Origin: Streptomyces abikoensis
GTDB lineage: Bacteria; Actinomycetota; Actinomycetes; Streptomycetales; Streptomycetaceae
NCBI RefSeq assembly: GCF_014648775.1
Contig: NZ_BMRT01000005.1
Coordinates: forward strand, 62,001 to 126,000
Direction: 5' to 3'
Length of the DNA stretch: 64,000 nucleotides
The notes beneath the pieces were generated by a model. The model saw only the letters and a program-made list of their open reading frames with translations, searched no databases and had not been told where the DNA came from. Position 1 is the stretch's first letter; the number at the start of each line of letters is the position of its first letter. The position numbers and the translations under genes are program-made. This document shows, piece by piece, positions 43,169 to 51,039 of this stretch.

Positions 43169-44677
43169 TCAGCCCGCGAACCAGCGCACCGGCTTCGGGG
43201 CCAGGTTCTGGTAGACGTGCTTGCTCTCGCGGTACTCGGCGAGCCCCGCGGGGCCCAGTTCCCGGCCGGTGCCGGACTTGCCGAAGCCGCCCCACTCCGC
43301 CTGCGGCAGATAGGGGTGGTAGTCGTTGATCCAGACCGTGCCGTGCCGCAGCCGGCCGGCCACCCGGCGGGCCCGGCCCGCGTCCTTGGTCCAGACGGCG
43401 CCCGCGAGCCCGTACTCGGTGTCGTTGGCGAGCGCCACGGCCTCGTCCTCGGTGTGGAAGGTCTCGACGGTGAGGATCGGCCCGAAGGTCTCCTCGCGGA
43501 CGACCGTCATGTCGCCGTGGCAGAGGTCCAGGACGGTGGGCGCGTAGAAGTAGCCGTCCGCCGGGCGGGTCTCCGACGGCTCGGGGCGCTTGCCGCCGCA
43601 GCGCAGGGCCGCGCCCTCGGCGAGCGCGGAGGCGACGTACGCCTCGACCTTGGCGAGCTGCTGCGCGGAGACGAGCGGGCCACACTCGACGCCCTTCTCG
43701 GTGCCCCGGCCGAGCTTGATCCGCTCGGCGCGGCGGGCGAGTTCGGCGACGAAGCGGTCGCGCACCGACTCCTCGATGATGAGCCGGGAGCCCGCCGAGC
43801 AGACCTGGCCGCTGTGGATGAACGCGGCGTTGAGGGCCTGGTCGACGGCGGTGTCGAAGTCCTCTTCGGTGGCGCAGGCGTCGGCGAAGACGACGTTGGG
43901 GTTCTTGCCGCCGAGTTCGAGGGCGACCTTCTTGACGGCGGGCGCGGCGGCGCGGGCCACCTTGGCGCCGCTGGCCAGGCCACCGGTGAAGGAGACGAGG
44001 TCCACGTGCGGGTGCTCGGCGAGCCGGGCGCCGACCGGGTCGCCGGCGCCGGTGACGAGGTTGGCCACGCCGGCGGGCAGCCCGGCCTCGGCGAGCAGCC
44101 GCACCAGGTGCACGGTCGACAGCGGGGTGACCTCGCTGGGCTTGATGACGAAGGTGTTGCCCGCCGCGAGCGCCGGGGCGATCTTCCAACTAGCCTGCAG
44201 GAGCGGATAGTTCCACGGCGTGATCAGCGCGCAGACGCCGACCGGCTCGTGGACGACGACGCTGTGGACGTCGTCCGAGCCCGCGTCGACGACGCGCCCG
44301 CCGCCCTCGCCCACGACCAGCTCCGCGAAGTACCGGAAGGCGGCGGTGACATCGTCGACGTCGACCCGCCCCTCCTCCAGCGTCTTCCCGGTGTCACGGC
44401 TCTCGGTGAGCGCGATGGTCTCGCGGTCGCGCTGGAGCAGATCGGCCACGCGCCGCAGCAGCGCGGCCCGTTCGGCGACCGGCGTGCGCGGCCAGTCGCC
44501 CTCGCCGCCGCGGAAGGCGCGGCGCGCGGCGGCCACGGCCGCGTCGGCGTCCGCCGCGCCACCCTCGGCCACGACCGCGAGAACGGTGGCGTCGGCCGGG
44601 TCGAGCACCTCTCGCTGAGCGCCGGACGCGGCGGCACGCCACTCCCCGTCGACGTGGATGGTCTCGGCTGACGCCAT
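43169..44677 (-). CDS. betB: Betaine aldehyde dehydrogenase
   Basis: A 502-residue NAD(P)-dependent aldehyde dehydrogenase. The catalytic Cys is in HSGQVCSAGSRL, the general-base Glu in LELGGKNP, the cofactor region is SFTGG and PWNYPLLQASW, and the C-terminal EWGGFGKSGTGRELG is typical of this class. It oxidises betaine aldehyde to glycine betaine. It is the first gene of the operon; an ATG with GGAAGG 10 nt upstream is the start. Its product enters the cell pool that the downstream transporter also supplies. It could act on other aminoaldehydes. Confidence 0.9.
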   Translation of the reverse strand: MASAETIHVDGEWRAAASGAQREVLDPADATVLAVVAEGGAADADAAVAAARRAFRGGEGDWPRTPVAERAALLRRVADLLQRDRETIALTESRDTGKTLEEGRVDVDDVTAAFRYFAELVVGEGGGRVVDAGSDDVHSVVVHEPVGVCALITPWNYPLLQASWKIAPALAAGNTFVIKPSEVTPLSTVHLVRLLAEAGLPAGVANLVTGAGDPVGARLAEHPHVDLVSFTGGLASGAKVARAAAPAVKKVALELGGKNPNVVFADACATEEDFDTAVDQALNAAFIHSGQVCSAGSRLIIEESVRDRFVAELARRAERIKLGRGTEKGVECGPLVSAQQLAKVEAYVASALAEGAALRCGGKRPEPSETRPADGYFYAPTVLDLCHGDMTVVREETFGPILTVETFHTEDEAVALANDTEYGLAGAVWTKDAGRARRVAGRLRHGTVWINDYHPYLPQAEWGGFGKSGTGRELGPAGLAEYRESKHVYQNLAPKPVRWFAG

Positions 44678-44709
44678 GTCTTCTCTGCCTTCCGGTGACG
44701 AACGATCCG

Positions 44710-44750
44710 TTGCGTCCCGGCCCTGTCCGGACGAGGCCCAGGGCCGGCAA
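44710..44750 (-). promoter_or_regulatory. Leader hairpin upstream of betB
   Basis: TTGC...CCGGCCCTG (44710-44725) and CAGGGCCGG...GCAA (44739-44750) form an imperfect stem within the 5' region of betB. It is 30-65 bases before the start codon and could affect translation or be an attenuator; no known riboswitch is recognised. Confidence 0.4.
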
Positions 44751-44800
44751 CGGGTCGCGCCTAACCAGAAGGGGTGAACCTATGCCTCTCCTTTCACAAA

Positions 44801-44818
44801 GAGTGACGCGAGTCACTC
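44801..44818. promoter_or_regulatory. Perfect palindrome upstream of the betaine operon
   Basis: GAGTGAC-GCGA-GTCACTC, 7 bp arms around a 4 bp centre, lies 124-141 bp before betB and just after the stop of the preceding minus-strand gene (44852). It is a good operator candidate for a TetR- or GntR-type repressor of the operon, whose gene is not in the window. Confidence 0.5.
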
Positions 44819-44851
44819 AGCGTCGCGGATCGGGGTGTTGATCGAACGGTG

Positions 44852-45715
44852 TCATCCGACGCAGTAGCCCGTCGGGCAGAACGAGCCCACCAGTGACCGC
44901 ATGACCAGGCCCTGCGCGGCCTCGCCGCCCACGGGACCGGCCACCAGCAGGGCGTACTGCTTGCCGTCGGGAGCGGTGTGGGCGTGGATCACCACATGCC
45001 GCCTGGTGCCGTCGCTCAGCGTGTACGTGTACTCGTACTCGGCCGGGTTGCCCGCCCCGGCGACCGTGCCGAGCCTGGCCTTCCGGTAGTTCTTGTACGC
45101 GGAGACGTACTTCTCGGTCTCCAGCAGCGAGTCGTACGGCGTCCGCCCCGGCGGATTCAGCGTGAACACCTGGATCAGGCTCGTCCCGTCCGCCGTCCGG
45201 TAGAACACGCTGCCCCGGTCCGTACTGCGCGACCAGCCCGCCGGCACGTCCAGCCGGAAGCCGGCCGGGTCCGTGGTCCGCACGAAGCCGGACGCGGCGC
45301 CCGGGGCGCCGTAGGTGCCGTAGGTGCCGTAGCTGGGATAGGGGTTGTAGGTGTAGGGGGTGTAAGGGGTGTAGCCCCCGGAGAGTCCGGAGGTCGTGCC
45401 GGACGACGATCCGTACGTCGATCCGTAGGTGTCCGTCGGGCCGGGGGACGGCCAGGCGGTGGCGGTCGGTACGGGACCGTCGACGCCCCCTCCGCCGTCG
45501 TCGTCCCGGACGAGCGCCCAGATGCCGACGCCGATTCCGCTCGCCAGCACCGCCCCGGCCACGACGCCCGCGAGGATCGAGGCGTGGGAGGGGCCCGTGG
45601 GCGGCTCCTCGTACGGGTCCGTTTCGCCGGCCTCTGCGCGTGGCGGTTCCGGCGGCCGCCATCCGGGCGGCGGTTCGTCCACCCACTTCTGCGCGTCCGC
45701 GTCCCAGTAGCTCAT
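44852..45715 (-). CDS. Single-span membrane protein with extracytoplasmic domain
   Basis: A 287-residue protein with an acidic/Pro-rich cytoplasmic N-terminus, one membrane helix (about residues 44-68), a Tyr/Gly/Thr/Pro-rich stalk (residues 90-140) and a C-terminal globular domain beginning FVRTTDPAGFRLDVPAGWSR. This domain resembles a widely found actinobacterial extracytoplasmic domain seen also after Ser/Thr kinase domains. It is the third gene of a minus-strand group, starting 13 bp after the 193-residue protein gene. Function unknown. Confidence 0.7.
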   Translation of the reverse strand: MSYWDADAQKWVDEPPPGWRPPEPPRAEAGETDPYEEPPTGPSHASILAGVVAGAVLASGIGVGIWALVRDDDGGGGVDGPVPTATAWPSPGPTDTYGSTYGSSSGTTSGLSGGYTPYTPYTYNPYPSYGTYGTYGAPGAASGFVRTTDPAGFRLDVPAGWSRSTDRGSVFYRTADGTSLIQVFTLNPPGRTPYDSLLETEKYVSAYKNYRKARLGTVAGAGNPAEYEYTYTLSDGTRRHVVIHAHTAPDGKQYALLVAGPVGGEAAQGLVMRSLVGSFCPTGYCVG

Positions 45716-45728
45716 GCGACTCGCCGCC

Positions 45729-46310
45729 TCACGCCACTAACCGGCTGATCGCCTCGACGACGGCGGCCAGCGACGCCAGCCCGCCGGCGGCCGTGGCGCC
45801 GCTGGTCAGCAGCGTCCGCAGGCGCGTCAGCCGGGTGCGCCGGGCCTGGCCGGTCAGCCCGGCCTCCGCCTGGAGCTCCGCGAGCTCCCCGTCGACCTCG
45901 TCCAGCCCGTCGCCCGGGGTGCGGACGCGGTGGGACAGCTCCATCCGCATCTCCCGCACCGCCGCGAGGAGTTCGGGCGTCACGGTCAGCAACTGCCGCG
46001 AGGCGTCGACCGCCCGTGCGTCCCTGCCCTGGGCCAGCGCGCCGCCCGACATCGAGCCGACGGCCATGCCGCCCCGGCCCGGGGCCGGCGGCGGGGGCGT
46101 GGCGGCCGCCGTGGCGGGGCGCTCGCCCACGCGGTCGGAGCGGTCCTCGGCCCGGGCGCCGTCGCCCTGGGACACGGCGCCGCCACTGAGCGAGCCGATG
46201 GAGATGCCACCGCCGCCCGGGCTCTGGGCGCTCTCGCGGCGGTGTTCGTCGTCTTCGTGATGGTGTTCGTCGCGCTCGTGCCGGTCGTTCCTGTGCTGGT
46301 CGTCCGTCAT
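45729..46310 (-). CDS. Hypothetical protein with two SGGA motifs and His-rich N-terminus
   Basis: A 193-residue protein. The first 28 residues are almost all His, Asp, Glu and Arg (HERDEHHHEDDEHRRE). Two copies of a short motif follow: residues 36-56 around ISIGSLSGGAVSQG and residues 82-102 around MAVGSMSGGALAQG. A helical region and a C-terminal hydrophobic segment (about residues 168-192) complete it. The motif also ends the 556-residue protein encoded just upstream. ATGA overlap with that gene implies coupled translation. Function unknown. Confidence 0.65.
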   Translation of the reverse strand: MTDDQHRNDRHERDEHHHEDDEHRRESAQSPGGGGISIGSLSGGAVSQGDGARAEDRSDRVGERPATAAATPPPPAPGRGGMAVGSMSGGALAQGRDARAVDASRQLLTVTPELLAAVREMRMELSHRVRTPGDGLDEVDGELAELQAEAGLTGQARRTRLTRLRTLLTSGATAAGGLASLAAVVEAISRLVA

Positions 46311-47977
46311 CGTCCCCCGCTTCCCGTGAGGTGTTTGGCCTCGGCGCCCGCGCCCTGGGCCACGGCGCCGCCGCTCATCTGGCCGATGTAGATCGCGCCC
46401 TCGCTGAGCTGCACGATCTGCTGCTCGAAACGGTCCGTCTCATAGCCCTGGGAGCGCAGCGCCTCCCGGACCCCGCTGGCGATGCGGTCCTGGACCGTCT
46501 TCACATAGCGACTGACGTCCATCTCCTGGAACAGCGAGATCTCCTTCGCCGCCGCCAGCTCCCGCACCGAGTGGGCCGGGCCGTCCGGCGCCGAGCGCCG
46601 GGGGTCGGCGAGCCAGGTGCGGAAGCCCGACACGCCGGAGCGGACCGTGGAGACCGCCGCCGCGAAGCCGGCCGCGGGAGCGGTCAGCAGCGCGCGCAGG
46701 CCGTCGCGCAGCATGTCCTCCTCGCCCCGGCTCGCGATCACGTCGACCGCGCGGAACTCCGCCCGGATCGGCGTCAGGACGTGCGGGACGACCTCCAGGA
46801 CCAGCATCCCGCCCTGGGTGTGCACCCGGACCAGCACCGAGACCACGACCTGCTCGTCCCACGCGCCGACGCGCACGCGCAGGAAGTAGCGGCGCGCCTC
46901 GCCGCCCTCGTTGACGGCCTCGGCCAGGTGCATCCGCACCGTGCGCTCGTCGTAGGACACCACGGAGCGCTGCGGCCCGACCGGGAGGTAGACGAACTCG
47001 TCGATCTCCAGGTCCTTCAGCCGGTCCCGGCTCGTCGCGGCGGCCGCCTGCCGCAGGGCCTCCAGCCGGGGGCGGATGAGCTCGACGACCGTACGGCCGG
47101 TGAAGGGGGCACCGGCCGCGCCGCTGGCCCCTCCGTCGGTCACGCCATTGGTCGCACCATTGGCGGTGCCGTTGGACGCCGACGGTGAATTCTTGCCGCG
47201 CTTGAGCTCCAGGGCGAAGGACCAGGGCTCGTAGGGGACGCCCATGCCGATGAACGGCCGGGAGGGGTCGTAGATCGTCAGCCCCGCGTACTGCTCCCGG
47301 TCGATGGACCGGGCGATGCGGCGGTGGTACGCCGAATCGGGGAAGGGCCGGCTGTCGGCGAAGTTCTTCCGGCTCAGCTCGTCGCGCATCACGGCCGCCA
47401 CGCGCGCCCGGTGCATCCACACCGGCAGCACGAGCAGCAGCGGGAAGATGATGCCCGCCCAGTTGCCCGCGCCCTGGGCGAGCGCCCACAGGGCGAACAG
47501 CCAGTAGGCGAGGGTGATGAGCGGCAGGCCCGGCAGCAGGGCGCGCAGGGCGCGCTGGGCGCCGCTGCCCTGCAGGGCCTCGCGGAGCGTACGCCGGTCG
47601 ACCACGTACGCCGCCGAGCCGCGCCCGGCGGCGGCGTGCGCGCCCCAGTGGAGCAGACAGACCGCCGCGTACAGGAAGGACCAGAGGCCGACGAACGGCA
47701 GGCCCTCCGCACCCTCGGGGGCGGAGGCGGCGTCGGCGGCGATGAAGCCCACCCAGAGGGCGAGCAGGAGCAGGGCGGTCAGGGTGTCCTGACCGCGGGC
47801 GCGCAGTGCGTGGGTGAGCACCGGCACCACATCGACCCCCAGGGACGGGGCGATGGGTCTTTCCTCATGTTCCACCAGCTCTTCGATGACACGGCGGCGG
47901 AACTCGATGTCGAGGTAGGTCCCCGCGCAGAGTAACCGGGTGGCCTCTGACGGGGATCCTTGGACGGAATGGCTCAT
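46307..47977 (-). CDS. Large membrane protein with C-terminal SGGA motif
   Basis: A 556-residue protein. A cytoplasmic N-terminus with LLCAGTYLDIEFRRRVIEEL is followed by about four membrane helices (residues 55-160), and then a large soluble domain with RPFIGMGVPYEPWSFALELK, EIDEFVYLPVGPQR and VGAWDEQVVVSVLVRVHTQGG. The last 28 residues hold IYIGQMSGGAVAQGAGAEA, the motif repeated twice in the next protein. ATG at 47977 with GGGGGA upstream; the longer frame to 48508 is not supported. I do not recognise the family. Confidence 0.7.
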   Translation of the reverse strand: MSHSVQGSPSEATRLLCAGTYLDIEFRRRVIEELVEHEERPIAPSLGVDVVPVLTHALRARGQDTLTALLLLALWVGFIAADAASAPEGAEGLPFVGLWSFLYAAVCLLHWGAHAAAGRGSAAYVVDRRTLREALQGSGAQRALRALLPGLPLITLAYWLFALWALAQGAGNWAGIIFPLLLVLPVWMHRARVAAVMRDELSRKNFADSRPFPDSAYHRRIARSIDREQYAGLTIYDPSRPFIGMGVPYEPWSFALELKRGKNSPSASNGTANGATNGVTDGGASGAAGAPFTGRTVVELIRPRLEALRQAAAATSRDRLKDLEIDEFVYLPVGPQRSVVSYDERTVRMHLAEAVNEGGEARRYFLRVRVGAWDEQVVVSVLVRVHTQGGMLVLEVVPHVLTPIRAEFRAVDVIASRGEEDMLRDGLRALLTAPAAGFAAAVSTVRSGVSGFRTWLADPRRSAPDGPAHSVRELAAAKEISLFQEMDVSRYVKTVQDRIASGVREALRSQGYETDRFEQQIVQLSEGAIYIGQMSGGAVAQGAGAEAKHLTGSGGR

Positions 47978-48110
47978 TTCGGTCCCCCGATCCGTCGAAC
48001 TCGCCTTCGAGCTAGCCGAGTTGACGTATTTTCGGAAGAACCCAGAATAAGCCAACGGGCCCGCCACCGACCCCCCTTGGGAGTGGATGACGGGCCCGAA
48101 ATCGTCGGGC

Positions 48111-48134
48111 ACGGGTGTACGTCGGCACACCCGT
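48111..48134 (-). terminator. Hairpin after mdh
   Basis: ACGGGTGT (48111-48118) and ACACCCGT (48127-48134) form an 8 bp stem, 26-49 bases after the mdh stop on the minus strand. No U-tract. It is a likely terminator, and the region also holds the promoter of the 556-residue membrane protein. Confidence 0.45.
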
Positions 48135-48159
48135 ACGGCGACGGTGGTTCCGTACCGGC

Positions 48160-49149
48160 TCAGATCAGGCCGAGGGCGCGCACGGCGTCGCGCTCCTCCG
48201 CGAGCTCCTGGACGGAGGCGTCGATGCGGGCGCGGGAGAAGTCGTTGATCTCCAGGCCCTGGACGATCTCGTACTTGCCGTCCTTCACGGTGACCGGGAA
48301 GGAGGAGATGAGGCCCTCGGGGACACCGTAGGAGCCGTCCGACGGGATGCCCATGGAGGCCCAGTCGCCCTCGGCGGTGCCGTTGACCCAGGTGTGGACG
48401 TGGTCGATGGCGGCGTTGGCGGCCGAGGCGGCGGAGGACGCGCCACGGGCCTCGATGATCGCGGCGCCGCGCTTGGCGACGGTCGGGATGAAGGTGTCGG
48501 CCAGCCACGCCTCGTCGTTCACGACCTCGGCGGCGTTCTTGCCGGCGATCTCGGCGTGGAAGATGTCCGGGTACTGGGTGGCGGAGTGGTTGCCCCAGAT
48601 CGTCAGCTTCTTGATGTCGGAGACCGCGGCGCCGGTCTTCTTCGCCAGCTGGGAGATGGCGCGGTTGTGGTCCAGACGGGTCATCGCGGTGAAGCGCTCA
48701 CGCGGCACGTCCGGGGCGGCGGCCTGGGCGATCAGGGCGTTGGTGTTGGCCGGGTTGCCGACGACGAGGACCTTGATGTCGTCCGCGGCGTGGTCGTTGA
48801 TCGCCTTGCCCTGCGGCTTGAAGATGCCGCCGTTGGCCTCGAGCAGGTCGCCGCGCTCCATGCCCTTGGTGCGGGGGCGGGCGCCGACGAGCAGCGCGAC
48901 GTTGGCGCCGTCGAACGCGACGTTCGGGTCGTCGGTGATCTCGATGCCGCGCAGCAGCGGGAAGGCGCAGTCGTCGAGCTCCATGGCGGTGCCCTCGGCG
49001 GCCTTCAGGCCCTGCGGGATCTCCAGCAGGCGCAGCTTGACCGGCACGTCCGCGCCGAGGAGGTGACCGGAGGCGATGCGGAAGAGCAGCGCGTAGCCGA
49101 TCTGACCGGCGGCGCCGGTGATGGTGACATTGACGGGAGTGCGGGTCAT
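48160..49149 (-). CDS. mdh: Malate dehydrogenase
   Basis: A 329-residue NAD-dependent enzyme that oxidises malate to oxaloacetate in the TCA cycle. The nucleotide-binding motif is TGAAGQIGYALLFRIA at the N-terminus, VGNPANTNALIA and RLDHNRA follow, and the catalytic His is in IWGNHSATQYPD. The mobile loop has GARPRTKGMERGDLL. Full length and of the cytosolic (two-domain) class. A GGAG box precedes the ATG. It is transcribed alone. Confidence 0.96.
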   Translation of the reverse strand: MTRTPVNVTITGAAGQIGYALLFRIASGHLLGADVPVKLRLLEIPQGLKAAEGTAMELDDCAFPLLRGIEITDDPNVAFDGANVALLVGARPRTKGMERGDLLEANGGIFKPQGKAINDHAADDIKVLVVGNPANTNALIAQAAAPDVPRERFTAMTRLDHNRAISQLAKKTGAAVSDIKKLTIWGNHSATQYPDIFHAEIAGKNAAEVVNDEAWLADTFIPTVAKRGAAIIEARGASSAASAANAAIDHVHTWVNGTAEGDWASMGIPSDGSYGVPEGLISSFPVTVKDGKYEIVQGLEINDFSRARIDASVQELAEERDAVRALGLI

Positions 49150-49300
49150 GGCGATCTCCTGCGCGAGCTTTGGTGGGTGTCCCTGCCCAAGGTGTGCGGA
49201 TCTCTCTCGGTATCAAGAGATCCGGCGTCAGGCTATCCGACGGGACCGGCCATGTACTCCCGACCCGGTGTGGGACGCCTCACCGCCACGCATGCGCCAC

Positions 49301-49345
49301 GTTTGTGGGCAATCGTTCCGCAGGGCGGAACGGGTGGGCACAAAC
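49301..49345. repeat. Palindromic repeat in the mdh/XRE gap (copy 2)
   Basis: A 45 bp element with arms GTTTGTG/CACAAAC and the hairpin GTTCCGC-AGG-GCGGAAC. The core is the inverse of the element at 39398-39440, with two differences in about 39 bp. It lies in the 371 bp gap 49150-49520, in which no gene is supported. Confidence 0.85.
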
Positions 49346-49460
49346 GGCCCACCGGGCCGCGCCCGCCCTACGGCCCTGGCCCGCACCGCACCCCCCGTGG
49401 GTACGGCACCGCCGAACCGCACCGTCGTGGCCGAGCACCGCCGCGGCGGGAGGAGGCCCC

Positions 49461-49483
49461 AGCCCCGCCCTTTCACCGTTTCC
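49461..49483. repeat. Dispersed 21-23 bp repeat, copy 1
   Basis: AGCCCCGCCC followed by TTTCACCGTTTCC. The same sequence is found inverted at 60534-60556 and, with small changes at its left end, at 60388-60408. All three are directly next to GC-rich hairpins after genes. Confidence 0.75.
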
Positions 49484-49501
49484 CGGGGGCTACGCCCCCG
49501 G
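49483..49501 (-). terminator. Terminator of the first DUF2690 gene
   Basis: CCGGGGGC-TAC-GCCCCCGG, an 8 bp stem with a three-base loop, 20-38 bases after the stop at 49521 (minus strand). A second small hairpin, AGGGGTG/CACCCCT at 49510-49528, overlaps the stop. Confidence 0.6.
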
Positions 49502-49520
49502 ACCCCGGGAGGGGTGGGCG

Positions 49521-50642
49521 TCACCCCTCCGGTGTGCGGTCCGTCGGGCGCGGCGTCGTGCAGCCCTTGCGGCCGGAGAGGAGGGCCGCGCAGGCGGAGG
49601 CCTGACGGGAGTCGGCGACGGGGATCATGCGGGTGTGCCCGTCGGCACCCTTGTCGACGCGGCCGCTCTCGGTGACGGCCCGGCCGCCGGTACCGCTTAT
49701 GCGGAGGGTGTCGCCCGGCGCGGCCTGGGTGATCCTGGCCCACGCGGCGCCGCACGCCTTGCTGTAGCGAACCTCAAGGTACGAGGCCCCCACCGTCGCG
49801 GAACCCGCTGTCGTGGCGTGCGCGCCGCCGCAGCCCATCGTCTCGGGGTCCTTGCCGGCGCAGGCGGCGCCCGTGCACTTCACCCCGTCGGGCAAGCTCG
49901 ACGGGCTGCCGGCGCTCGGCGTGGCGATCGCGCCCGGGGACACCTGCCCGTCGTTCGAGCCCGTGCCGAGCAGCAGCACGCCCGCCGCCACGACGAGGAG
50001 GGCCCCCACCGCGCCGACGGCGAACAGGACCGTGTTGCGGCGCGCGGAGGCGGGGGCGGCGGCGGGGGCCTTGGGGCTCTTGGGCGCCTTCGGGTCCTTG
50101 GGCGCCTTCGGCTTACGGACCGGGATGGCCTTCTCCCGCACGTCCCGCGACCCGGGATCGCGCGGCAGCCCGGAATCCGGCATCGGAGGTGCCGGCGGCC
50201 CGGCCTCGTCGTCGCGCAGGGCCGTGGGCGCGGACGAGGGCGCGGCGGCCGCGCCCGCCGTCGCGGGCTTCCTCGCCTTCGCCGTCTTCTCCGGCGGCGG
50301 CCCGAACTCCCCCAGCGCCGCCTTCGCCTCCGCGACGCGGATCGCCTCCATCGTCACGTCGTGCCTCAGCTCGGAGCGGCTCCACGCCCGTTCGGCCAGC
50401 TCCCACAGCGTGCCCAGATGGCCCACGTCCGTGCCCGTGACCTCGGCCAGCGCCTCGGCCGCCCCGCGCGGGGGCAGCAGCCGGCCGTTGAGGTAGCGCT
50501 CCCAGGACGTCTTGCTGTAGCCGGTGCGGTCGGCCACGGCGGCGATGCCGAGCCCGCTGCGCTCCACGAGTCTGCGCAATTGTTCGGCGAACTCGCGTAC
50601 CTGCGGGTCGAGTTCCTCCGGTAGCGCCCTCCAACGAGGCAT
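49521..50642 (-). CDS. XRE-type HTH, transmembrane, DUF2690 protein (paralog 1)
   Basis: A 373-residue protein in three parts. The N-terminal XRE-like HTH (about residues 20-75) holds YSKTSWERYLNGRLLPPRG. A long Pro/Ala/Lys linker with KPKAPKDPKAPKSPKAP follows, and then one membrane helix (about residues 205-230). The extracytoplasmic DUF2690 domain has the Cys pattern CTGAACAGKDPETMGCG, YLEVRYSKACGAAWARI and ACAALL. The layout suggests a membrane-bound DNA-binding protein that senses the wall or outside. GGGGAGGG precedes the ATG. Confidence 0.82.
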   Translation of the reverse strand: MPRWRALPEELDPQVREFAEQLRRLVERSGLGIAAVADRTGYSKTSWERYLNGRLLPPRGAAEALAEVTGTDVGHLGTLWELAERAWSRSELRHDVTMEAIRVAEAKAALGEFGPPPEKTAKARKPATAGAAAAPSSAPTALRDDEAGPPAPPMPDSGLPRDPGSRDVREKAIPVRKPKAPKDPKAPKSPKAPAAAPASARRNTVLFAVGAVGALLVVAAGVLLLGTGSNDGQVSPGAIATPSAGSPSSLPDGVKCTGAACAGKDPETMGCGGAHATTAGSATVGASYLEVRYSKACGAAWARITQAAPGDTLRISGTGGRAVTESGRVDKGADGHTRMIPVADSRQASACAALLSGRKGCTTPRPTDRTPEG

Positions 50643-50937
50643 TGCCCTCCCCTGTCCCCCGGTCCCCGCTCTCGACTACCCACGGGGATGCCCGAAACCA
50701 GCATGTCAGTTCCCAAAGGGGCGGCGCACGGAGGCACTTGGGGTTGATCAAGGCCATGGGGCGCACGCCCCTGGGGCGCGACCGGCGACCCCCGCCGTGC
50801 GCGGTGACCATACGGTGACATGACCGGGCACTTTGGTACGGAAAGAGGACCCGGTACCGGAACGGTCACGCCCACGCCACAGCGGCCCTGCGGACCTTGA
50901 TCCGGCTTGTCGAGGTCATGATCCTTCTTGGGTGAGC

Positions 50938-50976
50938 GGCGGGCGGTCCTCCCACGGGGGTGGAGGACCGGCCGCC
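50938..50976 (-). terminator. Terminator in the gap after paralog 2
   Basis: GGCGGGCGGTCCTCC (50938-50952) pairs with the inverse at 50962-50976 with one mismatch. It lies about 65-100 bases after the stop at 51040 on the minus strand. The rest of the 397 bp gap 50643-51039 contains no supported gene. The stem closely resembles the one at 53527-53552. Confidence 0.55.
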
Positions 50977-51039
50977 GGCTCTCCTCCACCCGTCTTCTAC
51001 CCACATGTCGCCCCTCACACGCGGCATCACACACCGGCG

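Noticed and set aside
44710..44750. Riboswitch before betB
   Set aside because: Only one stem-loop is visible and it does not match the glycine or SAM riboswitch cores that I know.
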